Assembly (NCBI GenBank): GCA_028684405.1
Contig: JAQUGA010000011.1
Location: 1-26,135 of the forward strand
Origin: Bacteroidales bacterium
GTDB lineage: Bacteria > Bacteroidota > Bacteroidia > Bacteroidales > WCHB1-69
DNA length: 26,135 nucleotides
Direction: 5' to 3'
Part shown: piece by piece, positions 8,501 through 16,854 of the stretch
Position numbering within the stretch: position 1 is the stretch's first letter
Layout of the letters: each line of letters begins with the position of its first letter
Made by a program: the position numbers and the translations under genes
The notes under the pieces: generated by a model
Seen by the model: only the letters and a program-made list of their open reading frames with translations
Told to the model about the DNA's origin: nothing
Databases searched by the model: none

Positions 8501-11500
8501 TAAACTCGATTGTTTGCTACCAGCGTAATATGACAGCGGAAACCATCCAAATCTTCTTTTGCAACAGGAATTTTAAGCTTTCTTTGTTCATCGTTTAGTG
8601 TTAACCACTCTTTAGAAATAATTTTTCCTTTTCGTTCTTTTTCCACTAAAATAATGGCATTTTTAAGTTTTGTACCGATAATAATCTCCGCTGTTTCTCC
8701 GGGTTTAAAACCTCCAATAGGCTCTATTACTGTCAAGGCATTGATGTTGCTATTTTGGGTAGATTCATTATCCGCAACTTCAAAAAGAGTACTTTTACTA
8801 AATTCCACCCCAAAATTATCCACGCCTTTTATTTCGATTAAATAGTCGCCGGCTTGCCATGTTTTCAAATCATTAAAAATCAAGACAGTATCTGTAGCCG
8901 TGTTGTGAATTTTATCATACACCGTTTTAATTTTATCCCACGACATTTTTTCAATTTCGTCAAGATATAAATCGTTTGGAAAAACAGCTCTAAAATCCGA
9001 TTCTGACATTACAAATTGGTCGGGACGTTGCCAATATCTATTTCGATAAAAAGTATCGGGTTGTTTCAATTGATAAACTTTAACTGAAATTTTTGCAGGA
9101 TCAAGCTGTCCATTCAAATTGGTGGTTCGAATATCATATTTTTGCGGCTTTGAGTTTTTGTTAAATTGGTTTTGGATAGAAACATGAGCATACATCGAAA
9201 TATAACCCACCGAAACCATTTGCGATGAAGAGTGTGTTTCGCCATTTATGTCAGTCACATCCGCATAAACTGTATAGTTAAAAACAGGGAAAGTCGATTT
9301 TTTTGTACTAAAATCAGGAATTGCTTTAAACTCTATTTCAAATTTCCCATTTTCATCGCTTATCATTTCGCCGCTGCTAATTTCCATTTCTGCACTTCCG
9401 GGCATGCTTCCCCACCACCAACGCCACCATGGATAGGAAGCGCGGCGTGTAATTCGATATTTTACGCTGGCTCCATCAATGGCATTTCCGGCATAGGCTT
9501 TGGCTTCGCCCGAAACCTTAAGAGTTTCGTTGAGACGATAGCTGCCCGTTACAGGCAAAAACTTAACTTCAAATTTGGGACGTTTGTACTCTTCTACTCT
9601 AAAATAAGCATTTCCCGTTTCATTTTGAATTCGCATTTGACCATTTAAACCACCACTTGGTGCCGTAAATGAACCGCTAAACGACCCAAAATCATTGCTC
9701 ACCAAATCGAGCGTTGCGACCTCTTGCTGATTTGCATCAAAAAATCGAACTTTTGTTTTTTGATTGGGAACAATAGACGATTGAGTCCCTTTGTATTCAA
9801 TGATAATTCCTTTAAAATAGACCGTTTGTCCGGGTCGATATATGGCTCTATCCGTGAAAAAACTAGTTTGAATGTACGGTGTAACAGAAGTATCCCGATA
9901 ATATTGATAAACATTGTCTTCGGGTTCCAACTTGTCTTTTCCAAAACTTATTGTGAACGACAAATTTTGGTGATACTTTCGAGTAGTTGGTGCTTTAAAA
10001 ACAGAAATTCCTTCAGAATTTGTCTTCTCTCTTGAAAAAAGTTTTTTCTGATATTTTCGAGATTTGTTGTCATACACTTGTTCAAAAGCTTCCACCACAG
10101 CACCTTCAATTACCTTCCCATTTTCGGAATTATAAACAGCAACTTCTGTTTCACCATTTGTCAAACTTCGGGTTAAATAGGAAAGATTGCTAATTGTAAA
10201 AAGGCTTTTGGCAAACGCATCAGTTTCAATATCAAAATTTTTGCCATCGGACACAAATAGCAGATATTCACCCAATTCAAGAGCGGGCAAACTGATTTCT
10301 ACAGAATGTGTCTGGTAATCATTTTGATTTGGGAGGGAAATAGAAAGTGATTTAACAAAGGATTTCAGAATTAATCTTCGCATGAATTCATCCGAAGTAA
10401 CTCTATGAGACAATGACTCTAAATCTGACTTTGTCATTTTTAGAAACCGCATATTTACCTCATTTACATTACGATAGGTAATAAGTGCCCGAAAAGGAAC
10501 ACCCGGAATATTTACTTTTTCAATTGAAAATTGTATTTCCTTTTTTGTTATCTGATTTTTAAGACGCTTTGCGTTTTTTTCGGCATTGGTTATGGGATAT
10601 TTTTCAATGATTTCATCTAAATATTTTAATGCTTTTACATATTCAAATTGCGGTTCGGTATTATAGAAAGGATTATATTTAGCTGCTTTTTCGGTATAAA
10701 ATTCAGCCATTTCATACGCAATTTCAGCCGCTGCTGAATGTGCCTTATGAGTTTGATACAGTTTTTCTAACTGAGCGATGTACAAACTATCTACATTTTC
10801 AAAAATAGCGTTTTGACGAACAAATTTCAAACGAATCAATTCGGCATCCACAAAAGCAGTTGGATCGCTATCATGCATATGGAAATTTAACAAATCCTGA
10901 TACACTTTTATTGCATCAAATTTTATGGAAAGAGAATCTTTAGAATTGATTTTCAGATTGCTAAATGTATTAGCATCACTCAAAAATTTGGGATTATCTA
11001 TATAAAAAGTTTCTGCTGGTTTCACAATTTCAACTTCGGCACCTCCAAAAAATTCCAGACTTCTGTAAGCGATAAAGTCGTACAAAGTAGGACGAAAACT
11101 GCGTGCTTTTAAATTTGGCTTTGTAATAATAGGATCAAAAATCTTCAAATCGGTTTTCTGAAGTAAGGTTTTGTTTTCCAAAGATTTACGATAACAATAA
11201 AAAACTTCTCCCACAATTTTCTGCAAATCCCAAGTTCTGATGTCCTCATTATTAAAATCCACAGTCACCGAACGATTCATAAATAAATAGCGATTGTTTT
11301 GATAATACATCCATAAAACTTGTGCTTTCATCGAATACAAAAGCTGTTTGTAGGGCTCTTTGGCTATTTGAATTTCCTGATCGATGCGTTCGAGAGTTTT
11401 CACCATATAATCCTCTTGATACTCGGTTAGGATGCTCATTTGATGAATCAAAGCTTTGGCTAACTGCCCTTGATTGTTCTCTAGCTTTGCCTTTTCATAA

Positions 11501-11652
11501 ATGACATTCACTTTCTCCGAAGCTGTTTTGGGCAATCCTTCACTAAGTGCTTTGGTCACTTCTTTCCATAATTGATCGTAAGATTGACTGCTTTGTCCGC
11601 TGACGGAAATAAAAATCATGGCAGACAAAAGGGTGGCAAAAAACTTTTTCAT
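5524..11652 (-). CDS. Alpha-2-macroglobulin family protein with intact thioester motif
   Basis: 2042 residues with a signal peptide (about 1-19). A helical N-terminal region of about 370 residues is followed by macroglobulin (MG) beta domains. The bait-side MG2 landmark is TDRAIYRPGQTVYFKG near residue 600. A flexible Gly/Ser/charged stretch at about 1189-1254 is a candidate bait region. The typical run NFNETAFFMPHISTDEDG follows (about 1265-1285). The thioester-domain motif CSEQ is at Cys1496, followed by an alpha/alpha-toroid to about 1790 and a C-terminal receptor-binding-like domain. In this family a protease that cuts the bait releases the thioester, which traps the protease. Bacterial copies usually act in the periplasm, often with penicillin-binding protein 1C. 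Here no lipobox Cys is present and no pbpC is adjacent. A cluster YPWWRWWWG near residue 740 is odd. The longest gene in the window appears intact, with a weak -7-like TATATTTA at 11673-11680 and its own start right after the signal peptide pattern MKKFF. Confidence 0.92.
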   Translation of the reverse strand: MKKFFATLLSAMIFISVSGQSSQSYDQLWKEVTKALSEGLPKTASEKVNVIYEKAKLENNQGQLAKALIHQMSILTEYQEDYMVKTLERIDQEIQIAKEPYKQLLYSMKAQVLWMYYQNNRYLFMNRSVTVDFNNEDIRTWDLQKIVGEVFYCYRKSLENKTLLQKTDLKIFDPIITKPNLKARSFRPTLYDFIAYRSLEFFGGAEVEIVKPAETFYIDNPKFLSDANTFSNLKINSKDSLSIKFDAIKVYQDLLNFHMHDSDPTAFVDAELIRLKFVRQNAIFENVDSLYIAQLEKLYQTHKAHSAAAEIAYEMAEFYTEKAAKYNPFYNTEPQFEYVKALKYLDEIIEKYPITNAEKNAKRLKNQITKKEIQFSIEKVNIPGVPFRALITYRNVNEVNMRFLKMTKSDLESLSHRVTSDEFMRRLILKSFVKSLSISLPNQNDYQTHSVEISLPALELGEYLLFVSDGKNFDIETDAFAKSLFTISNLSYLTRSLTNGETEVAVYNSENGKVIEGAVVEAFEQVYDNKSRKYQKKLFSREKTNSEGISVFKAPTTRKYHQNLSFTISFGKDKLEPEDNVYQYYRDTSVTPYIQTSFFTDRAIYRPGQTVYFKGIIIEYKGTQSSIVPNQKTKVRFFDANQQEVATLDLVSNDFGSFSGSFTAPSGGLNGQMRIQNETGNAYFRVEEYKRPKFEVKFLPVTGSYRLNETLKVSGEAKAYAGNAIDGASVKYRITRRASYPWWRWWWGSMPGSAEMEISSGEMISDENGKFEIEFKAIPDFSTKKSTFPVFNYTVYADVTDINGETHSSSQMVSVGYISMYAHVSIQNQFNKNSKPQKYDIRTTNLNGQLDPAKISVKVYQLKQPDTFYRNRYWQRPDQFVMSESDFRAVFPNDLYLDEIEKMSWDKIKTVYDKIHNTATDTVLIFNDLKTWQAGDYLIEIKGVDNFGVEFSKSTLFEVADNESTQNSNINALTVIEPIGGFKPGETAEIIIGTKLKNAIILVEKERKGKIISKEWLTLNDEQRKLKIPVAKEDLDGFRCHITLVANNRVYLKLVYISVPDNSKQLDIAFETFRDKLSPGQQEEWRLKIKGENGDKVLAEILAGMYDASLDAFVKHFWSFYPLRRDQSMITWSMGETFNSTTSDFYFKNSKYLYRFYNVYEQLNWFGFNFYNYGYFGRQYSTNQINRKQTGGLVESISDEVYELEHDLDKGIDVTTVSGERSGGKSDGLAASRGGGEQQLRKELAEVQQGEIQAAVSGFDNIQVRTNFNETAFFMPHISTDEDGNAVLKFTVPESLTRWKIMGITHTKDLKFGSFNKELVTQKELMVFPNAPRFFREGDKISFSVKISNISDKDLSGFAKVEFFDAITMKPIHDLMNHQEVQKTFSTKQGQSTQVDWQVTIPQGIMAITYRVLASSGNFSDGEENTLPVLTNRMLVTESMPMPINGNQKKTFVFEKMQKNKSTTLKHFKYTLEFTSNPAWYAVQALPYLMEYPHQCSEQIFSRFYANSIATHIANSSPKIKAVFESWKNITPDALLSNLEKNQELRSLMLEETPWVLNAKSETDQKQKIGLLFDMIRMSNELTQSFDKLQKLQMSNGGWPWFKGMRDNRYITQHIITGFGHLKNISVVDFDKDKKMSQMVRDGMRYLDDRIREDYEDLKRYKVDLSKDNLGSYQIQYLYARSYFGNSFEISSKNKEAYHYYLNQSKKYWLNSNIYLQGMIALANHRLGDAKVAQAIMRSLEEKSLHSEEMGMYWASEGRAYYWYEAPIERQALFIEAFDEITKNDSLVEEMKIWLLKQKQTQHWTNTKATVEAIYALLLRGTDLLADDKLAEVKVGNQVIDPKKLDGTSVEAGTGYFKTSWSAGEINADMAKLEVNKTTSGVAWGAVYWQYFENLDKITPSETPLKLKKELFVLEQSDRGPVIRPISSGTKIKLGDKIKVRMEIRVDRDLEYVHIKDMRAAGFEPVNVLSQYKYQDGLGYYESTRDAATNFFIDYLKKGTYVFEYELVANQKGNFSNGITSIQCMYAPEFTSHSEGIRVVIE

Positions 11653-11713
11653 AAAATATGTATTTGGAAAAGTAAATATACATGAAAAAATCGAGCCAGA
11701 AATTTATATGTAT

Positions 11714-11753
11714 GATAAAAAATAAAAAATGTAGCTAAGCCAAAACACTACAT
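11714..11753 (-). terminator. Probable terminator of the TetR-LolA-like operon
   Basis: On the minus strand, ATGTAG and CTACAT (11748-11753 and 11729-11734) form a 6-base stem with a 13-base loop, followed at once by a T-rich run (11714-11728). It lies about 30 bases past the stop codon of the LolA-like gene, before the alpha-2-macroglobulin start. The stem is short, hence moderate confidence. Confidence 0.42.
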
Positions 11754-11784
11754 ATAATAACAATTTGATACGGAAACTATTTCA

Positions 11785-12522
11785 TTATTTTTTCAAAGAT
11801 GCTTTACTGAAAATATAATCTGGAATTTTTTCGTCAAATTTAATACTAAGCACAATAAAATCGGTACCTTTCCCATCTTTGAGCATATCTTTGTAATTGA
11901 TGGATGTGGGATACCAGCGGGTTCCCGTTTTTTTAAAATTGCTCATTTCGGTTTTTTTCAATAGTTGTCCACTTTTTGCATAAAGCTCTTCTTTCATTGG
12001 CACGTATCTTTCTTGGTCAATCCACATTTTTCGTTTTTCGTACGACACATTATCAACTTTGGCATTCAGTTCCAATATCCAAGTTTTTCGTCCGTCAATA
12101 GTCTCTTCTCCAATAACTTTCGCATTATACATGTCCATTAGTTTTCTGTTTTCCATCATGTCTTCGTACGATAAATCGGAACCCATAACAGATTGACGCA
12201 ACATATGTCCCGAAAGCTGTATGGTGCGGTCGGTTTCAGGCGAATAAATCCAAAGCTTATCTTCAAGTTTTAACATTTTAGTCCCTCTTTCTCTTTGAGG
12301 GGACAAATATTCCGTAAATGATTTTGTATTTCCCTCGGCATAGCCTTTTGAAACAACTTCACGATTGTTTCTTTTTCCCCAAATAATCATTTTTGATTCG
12401 ATTATTTGTGTTTTTGAAGTCATGTTTTGATCTACTTTTTTTATTATTTCACCGGCATCGGGAAAATTCGCCATAGACGTAAATAAAATGAAAGCGAATA
12501 TTGCAATAATTATTTTTTTCAT
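11785..12522 (-). CDS. LolA-like outer membrane lipoprotein-sorting protein
   Basis: 245 residues. The N-terminal signal peptide has a hydrophobic core at about residues 4-18 and no lipobox Cys, so the mature protein should be soluble in the periplasm. The rest matches the LolA-like family annotated as 'outer membrane lipoprotein-sorting protein'. This shows in short beta strands carrying WIYSPETDRTIQLSGHMLRQ, the helix-turn GSDLSYEDMM, the strand pair around WILELNAK and the late run RWYPTSINYKDM. LolA carries acylated cargo in an unclosed beta barrel with a helical lid. Members of this subfamily commonly accompany ABC or MMPL exporters. It is the last gene of the operon, 19 bases after the second permease, which suggests it receives cargo from that transporter. 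True lipoproteins, or another hydrophobic molecule, are both possible cargo. Confidence 0.8.
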   Translation of the reverse strand: MKKIIIAIFAFILFTSMANFPDAGEIIKKVDQNMTSKTQIIESKMIIWGKRNNREVVSKGYAEGNTKSFTEYLSPQRERGTKMLKLEDKLWIYSPETDRTIQLSGHMLRQSVMGSDLSYEDMMENRKLMDMYNAKVIGEETIDGRKTWILELNAKVDNVSYEKRKMWIDQERYVPMKEELYAKSGQLLKKTEMSNFKKTGTRWYPTSINYKDMLKDGKGTDFIVLSIKFDEKIPDYIFSKASLKK

Positions 12523-12541
12523 GTTCGTGTATTTTTTAAAA

Positions 12542-13816
12542 TTAAACTTCTAATTCTTTGAAAAGCGTGGCTGTTTCTCGTTTATAAATTCCAATACCGG
12601 AAAGCATATTTCCCAAAACCATGGCAAACAGACCGGGGATAAAACCAATATACAACAGATCAAATGTAAATTTTGCCCGCATTACCGAAGGCATCATCAT
12701 AGTACCTCCTTTCATCATTCCACTAATGTCTAATCCATAGACTTGCATAATATAAGTGGCAGAAACTCCTATTACAGTTCCTATAATCGAACCAATAGCA
12801 CCAATTAAAACAGCTTCTAGTATTAATGTTTTGTAAATATGTCCTTTGTTTTCGCCCAAAGCCAAACGTATTCCAAATTCTTGATAGCGTCGCAAACCGC
12901 CAATGAGTCCTGTGTTCCAGAGAACAACAGACATGATTAATACGAAAATAATGACAAACATTGAAGAGAATGAATTAACATAATCGAGAAGGCTGTCCAA
13001 GTTGTTTTGTTCTTTTAATCTGAGCATTATGGGCACATATTCATCCGTGCTATTGGCATAATGTGCATTAAAAGCACTCTGAGTATGTGCTGCCTTTTCA
13101 TCAAAATACATTCCTTCTTTTGAAAATCCCAATATTTCGCCAACAGCATCTTCCATGTCTAACATTCGTCGGGCATCAGAAATATCTACAATCACCATTC
13201 CTCTGTCCATCGCTTCAACGCCAAACCTGACGGTTCCGCTGATGATGAAACTTTCAAAAGCCAAACTTCCATACATGGTTGACCCCATGTAGGTTATGGT
13301 ATCGCCAATATCAAGTTTTAGTTTTTGAGCCAACTCAAAACCTATTAGTATCTCTTTGCTTTTTTGTGGCACATTCCCCTCCATTATAGAACTTGGAATA
13401 TTTAGACGTTCGATTTCTCCGCTATTTCCCGAGAAAAAATCAATAGCCAAACCCGAAGAGGGTCCCTGCCCTTTTGAACCGCCATTTAGGTCGGGTGCAT
13501 CAATAATTCCACCAAAACGAATTCGTTGCACCCAATTATAGTTTGGAAATTCTTTTTCCAAGGATTTTATAAGACTGTCCACTCCGAACAAAGCCAAATC
13601 GTTGGGTATTTGGTCTTTGTTTTCGGCATAGGCTCTGCTCATTATTTTAACATGTCCTGTTTCGAAACGTGCAGATTGATCAATCATATCGCCCATAACG
13701 CCGCTCATAAAACCGCTTAAAAAGATGGTCAAAAAAACACCTATAGAGATGATAATGACGGGCAAGAGACTTCTGTTTTTGTCTCTCAAAATTGCTTTAA
13801 ATATAAATTTTATCAT
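12542..13816 (-). CDS. FtsX/LolE-type ABC transporter permease (second of pair)
   Basis: 424 residues with the MacB/LolC/E layout. One membrane helix near the N-terminus (about 17-40) is followed by a large periplasmic MacB-like core of about 235 residues. Three C-terminal helices follow at about 280-310, 335-360 and 385-410, including the FtsX-family cytosolic patch RRYQEFGIRLALGENKGHI. In LolCDE and MacB such permeases do not transport through a channel. They extract substrate from the outer leaflet of the inner membrane or drive periplasmic motion on ATP hydrolysis. The start overlaps the stop of the upstream permease by 4 bases (ATGA), implying translational coupling and a heterodimer. 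A methionine-rich loop (GMMKGGTMMMPSVM, about residues 367-380) in the last periplasmic segment is distinctive. Substrate unknown. Confidence 0.87.
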   Translation of the reverse strand: MIKFIFKAILRDKNRSLLPVIIISIGVFLTIFLSGFMSGVMGDMIDQSARFETGHVKIMSRAYAENKDQIPNDLALFGVDSLIKSLEKEFPNYNWVQRIRFGGIIDAPDLNGGSKGQGPSSGLAIDFFSGNSGEIERLNIPSSIMEGNVPQKSKEILIGFELAQKLKLDIGDTITYMGSTMYGSLAFESFIISGTVRFGVEAMDRGMVIVDISDARRMLDMEDAVGEILGFSKEGMYFDEKAAHTQSAFNAHYANSTDEYVPIMLRLKEQNNLDSLLDYVNSFSSMFVIIFVLIMSVVLWNTGLIGGLRRYQEFGIRLALGENKGHIYKTLILEAVLIGAIGSIIGTVIGVSATYIMQVYGLDISGMMKGGTMMMPSVMRAKFTFDLLYIGFIPGLFAMVLGNMLSGIGIYKRETATLFKELEV

Positions 13817-14970
13817 GATATTTTTCCTTTTAATGCTTCAACTGGATTCATCTTAGCAATTTTTCGAGCGGGCAAAAAACTTACAATAGTGGCCGAAATC
13901 ACCACCAGTAATAGAGTTCCAATAATCAATCCCAATCCAAATATGGGATACATTCGATCGGCCATAATTATTCCCACCGTATCGCCTGAAATTGGAAAAC
14001 CAATTCCATACTTTGCCAAATACCAAAGAATGGGCGCGCCGTATATAAATGCAAGAACAGCGGCAAATATGCTATACATGCTTCCTTCGGCGGTAAACAA
14101 ACGAACTACTTGAGAACGGGTCATGCCAAGTGCTATATAAGTTCCAATTTCTTTTTGCCGTCTGAAAACGGATAATACTTGAGTATCGAAAATAGCAAGC
14201 AATCCTATTGCCATAAGCAAAATGTAGATGATGGAACCACTTGTTTTTTTCATGTTGATGATTTTGGTTAACTCTTTTAACAAGAATTCTTGGCTTTCAA
14301 ATTTCCATCTTGGAATACTGCTGTATGAGTATTTTTCGTTGGCAACAAACAAGGAAGCATGGTTTTTCAATCCAGTCATTAGCCATAATTTTTCAATGGG
14401 AATCCAAATTTGACCACCATCCACTGAGGGAACATTTGTGTCGAAAACACCTACTATGGTAACATTTGCAGCATCATAAGTTCCATTTTTATCGCGCCAA
14501 CGAACCAATACTTCGTCGCCCATTTTTAAATTTGTACTGCTTGCCATTCGTTTACCAATAAGTGCTGGAATCTCTGCTTTGCTCAATAATAATAATTGAG
14601 TTGGTATTTTAAGCACAGTTTGCTTTGCATCAATTCCTTTTAATTGTGCAGACATCATTCGTCCTTGCGGATAAATAGTAGCTTGTCTGATAAATATTGG
14701 TGTTAAATTTTCTTGTTGATTTTTTGGCAAAATACCATGTCCTTCGTCAATTGAAAAAGGGTCGTAAGCATCGTACGCATTATTTAATAAATGTCCATTT
14801 CCGTATTCCCAGTTTACACCATCAACCCTTGCTTGTTGGTTCCAACCGTCAATTAATCCATTGTAAAAAACAATTACAACGAAGGAAAATGAAAGTACGC
14901 CCGCGTTGAGCCACGTTCTTAAACCAGCTCCCATAAGATTTTTATACGCTAATTTAAATGCGATTTTCAT
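13813..14970 (-). CDS. FtsX/LolC-type ABC transporter permease (first of pair)
   Basis: 385 residues with the same four-helix plan as its partner. It has an N-terminal helix at about 20-42, a periplasmic domain of about 200 residues, and three C-terminal helices. The FtsX motif FRRQKEIGTYIALGMTRSQV lies before the third helix and ARKIAKMNPVEALKG at the very end; both are typical of LolC/E and MacB permeases, where they contact the ATPase. The 5' end overlaps the ATPase stop by 4 bases (ATGA) and the 3' end overlaps the second permease in the same way, so the ATPase and both permeases should be made in fixed ratio. The two permeases differ enough in length and loops to form a heterodimer as in LolC/LolE rather than a MacB homodimer. 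Confidence 0.87.
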   Translation of the reverse strand: MKIAFKLAYKNLMGAGLRTWLNAGVLSFSFVVIVFYNGLIDGWNQQARVDGVNWEYGNGHLLNNAYDAYDPFSIDEGHGILPKNQQENLTPIFIRQATIYPQGRMMSAQLKGIDAKQTVLKIPTQLLLLSKAEIPALIGKRMASSTNLKMGDEVLVRWRDKNGTYDAANVTIVGVFDTNVPSVDGGQIWIPIEKLWLMTGLKNHASLFVANEKYSYSSIPRWKFESQEFLLKELTKIINMKKTSGSIIYILLMAIGLLAIFDTQVLSVFRRQKEIGTYIALGMTRSQVVRLFTAEGSMYSIFAAVLAFIYGAPILWYLAKYGIGFPISGDTVGIIMADRMYPIFGLGLIIGTLLLVVISATIVSFLPARKIAKMNPVEALKGKIS

Positions 14971-15677
14971 AAGGATACATATTTAGATTTAATAATTTCA
15001 TCTTTGGCAACTCTGCCATCTTCTAAATGCACAATGCGGTCTAAGTAGCTCATTACTTTCTCGTCATGGGTTGAAAACAGAAAAGTTGTATTAAGCTCTT
15101 TATTAAGATCTTTCATGGTTTGAATGATAGCATGTGCATTTTTTGCATCGAGATTTGCTGTAGGTTCGTCAGCTAAAACAAGTTCCGGGCGTTTTACCAT
15201 GGCTCGTGCAATAGCAACACGCTGTCCTTCGCCTCCCGAAAGTTTCGACGGTTTCTTTTGAGCCATTCCTTCTAATCCAACCCATTCAAGGGCTTCCATT
15301 ACCCGTTTTTTTCGCTCCGTTTCGCTTTTGTTTTGCAAAATCAAAGCAAATTCAACATTTTCATAAACCGTATAGACAGGCAATAAATTGTACACCTGAA
15401 AAATGAATCCAATGTGCATATTTCTGAGCATTGCCGATTCTTTGTGAGAGAGTTTTGAAATATTGCGACCCAAAACTATAGCTGTTCCTTCAGTGGGACT
15501 ATCCAACGAACCAATAATATTTAACAAAGTGGTTTTGCCCGAACCACTTGGACCAACAACTCCAGCAAATTCGCCCTTATCAAATGAGAGGTTGATATTG
15601 TTTAAAGCTGTAAATTCACCTACCCCAACAGGATAGCGTTTTACTAAATTTTCTGTGATAATGATTTTTTCACTCAT
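14967..15677 (-). CDS. LolD/MacB-type ABC transporter ATP-binding protein
   Basis: 236 residues, standard for a stand-alone ATPase of this group. All catalytic elements are present: Walker A GPSGSGKT at 42-49, the Q-loop glutamine at 94 (FIFQVYNLLP), signature LSGGE at 146-150, Walker B ending ADEP with the catalytic Glu171, D-loop ANLDA, and the H-loop His204 (STHD). The stretch FIFQVYNLLPVYTVYENVE is characteristic of the LolD/MacB/FtsE branch, as opposed to importers. It lies 12 bases after the barrel gene and is coupled by overlap to the first permease. The true LolD of the cell is not necessarily this gene, because LolCDE is essential and is normally not placed under a TetR regulator. 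Confidence 0.93.
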   Translation of the reverse strand: MSEKIIITENLVKRYPVGVGEFTALNNINLSFDKGEFAGVVGPSGSGKTTLLNIIGSLDSPTEGTAIVLGRNISKLSHKESAMLRNMHIGFIFQVYNLLPVYTVYENVEFALILQNKSETERKKRVMEALEWVGLEGMAQKKPSKLSGGEGQRVAIARAMVKRPELVLADEPTANLDAKNAHAIIQTMKDLNKELNTTFLFSTHDEKVMSYLDRIVHLEDGRVAKDEIIKSKYVSL

Positions 15678-15689
15678 AATTTTTCATTT

Positions 15690-16850
15690 TTAATGATTGT
15701 AAACAAACACAAATCGAATTCCATGTCCAGATAGTGTGTTTGTAAATTCGTTTTGTTGAATTCCTTGTTGCGATTTAGGATTATAGTAAGCCATAAAATA
15801 AGCACTTACTTTTTTAAATTGATGGGAATAGTTGACAAAATAGGACATGCTTTCGTCATTCCAATTATAATAGAAAATCGCACTGATACTGCTGAACAAT
15901 CCAATTGGATAGCTCATTGTGCTCGCACTAATATTAGTATTGTTGTCAAACTCAAAAGCATTTTGTCCCAGAGTCATAAATAGATGTTCGGCAACAACAT
16001 TTAATCCATTTCCGATTCCAAAAGTATAATCGGCACCCACATTTAGTAGACTTTGGTTGGTCAGAATTCCAATGTTTTTATGTTTAACAAGATGGGTTGC
16101 TTCAAACCATAATCCTACCTTCAAATCCCATTTTCCGTCTAAAGCAAAGCGATTTTCAGGAATTTGTTCAAAATTTGGAACGTATAAAAAATTTTGAGTA
16201 TTTGCTGTTCGATGATGATAGGAAGCAGCAATTTCGCCTCGGGGCGTTGGATATTGGATTCTTCCTCCAAATTCGGGTGTGTTTTTTGTTGTTTGCAAAG
16301 CATCAAAGCCACGTGCTTTTTCGTTGCCGTAGAGCATCCACAGCCATATATTTGCATTGTTTAAAAAATAGTAACGGCCCAATGCTGCATACACACCATT
16401 TGTAATTTTCAAAGGATCGCGTGGATCAATTTCGTTAAACCATTGCAAAGGGCGTAATAAAGTTGCCGAACCAAAATCAATTTTTTGAAGTCCCACCCGA
16501 AATTCAAATTGAGGTGTTGAATATCGCACCCAAGCACGATAAGGCTGAATGTCGCCCATGACATTTATAGTGTCAAAAAGACGAGAAGATGCAGAACCAT
16601 AAATATTTGCAGCTACTTCAAAATCAAGTAAATTATTGTCTGGCAATTTAATATCGTATTCTAAAGTGGGAATATATCTTCCGCCAATCTGCAAAGGCAA
16701 GGGATTGTCAAAATTGTAATTTCCAACCATAGAAACTTGTCCGCTAAAAACGAGAGTATCTGATGTCGTTTTGATAGAATCTTGTGCCAAAAGAAGCTTG
16801 GAACAAGAGAGTATAAAACAACAAAAGAAAATCCGTTTATTATGTTTCAT
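15690..16850 (-). CDS. Outer-membrane beta-barrel protein of the ABC operon
   Basis: 386 residues. It starts with a signal peptide (hydrophobic core about 7-21, likely cut after LLLAQ). The rest is alternating aromatic/polar strands with short turns, consistent with a porin-like barrel of about 14-18 strands. A well-marked run LQKIDFGSATLLRPLQWFNE at about 121-140, continuing with DPRDPLKITNG, resembles the signature region of barrel proteins that accompany trans-envelope exporters, but no family is assigned with confidence. The frame is open to an ATG at 16883. The start at 16850 is chosen because it begins the signal peptide and avoids overlap with tetR, whose stop is 4 bases upstream. Position between TetR and the ATPase implies it is part of the same transport route, possibly the outer-membrane receiver or exit for the cargo. 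Confidence 0.72.
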   Translation of the reverse strand: MKHNKRIFFCCFILSCSKLLLAQDSIKTTSDTLVFSGQVSMVGNYNFDNPLPLQIGGRYIPTLEYDIKLPDNNLLDFEVAANIYGSASSRLFDTINVMGDIQPYRAWVRYSTPQFEFRVGLQKIDFGSATLLRPLQWFNEIDPRDPLKITNGVYAALGRYYFLNNANIWLWMLYGNEKARGFDALQTTKNTPEFGGRIQYPTPRGEIAASYHHRTANTQNFLYVPNFEQIPENRFALDGKWDLKVGLWFEATHLVKHKNIGILTNQSLLNVGADYTFGIGNGLNVVAEHLFMTLGQNAFEFDNNTNISASTMSYPIGLFSSISAIFYYNWNDESMSYFVNYSHQFKKVSAYFMAYYNPKSQQGIQQNEFTNTLSGHGIRFVFVYNH

Positions 16851-16854
16851 GGTT

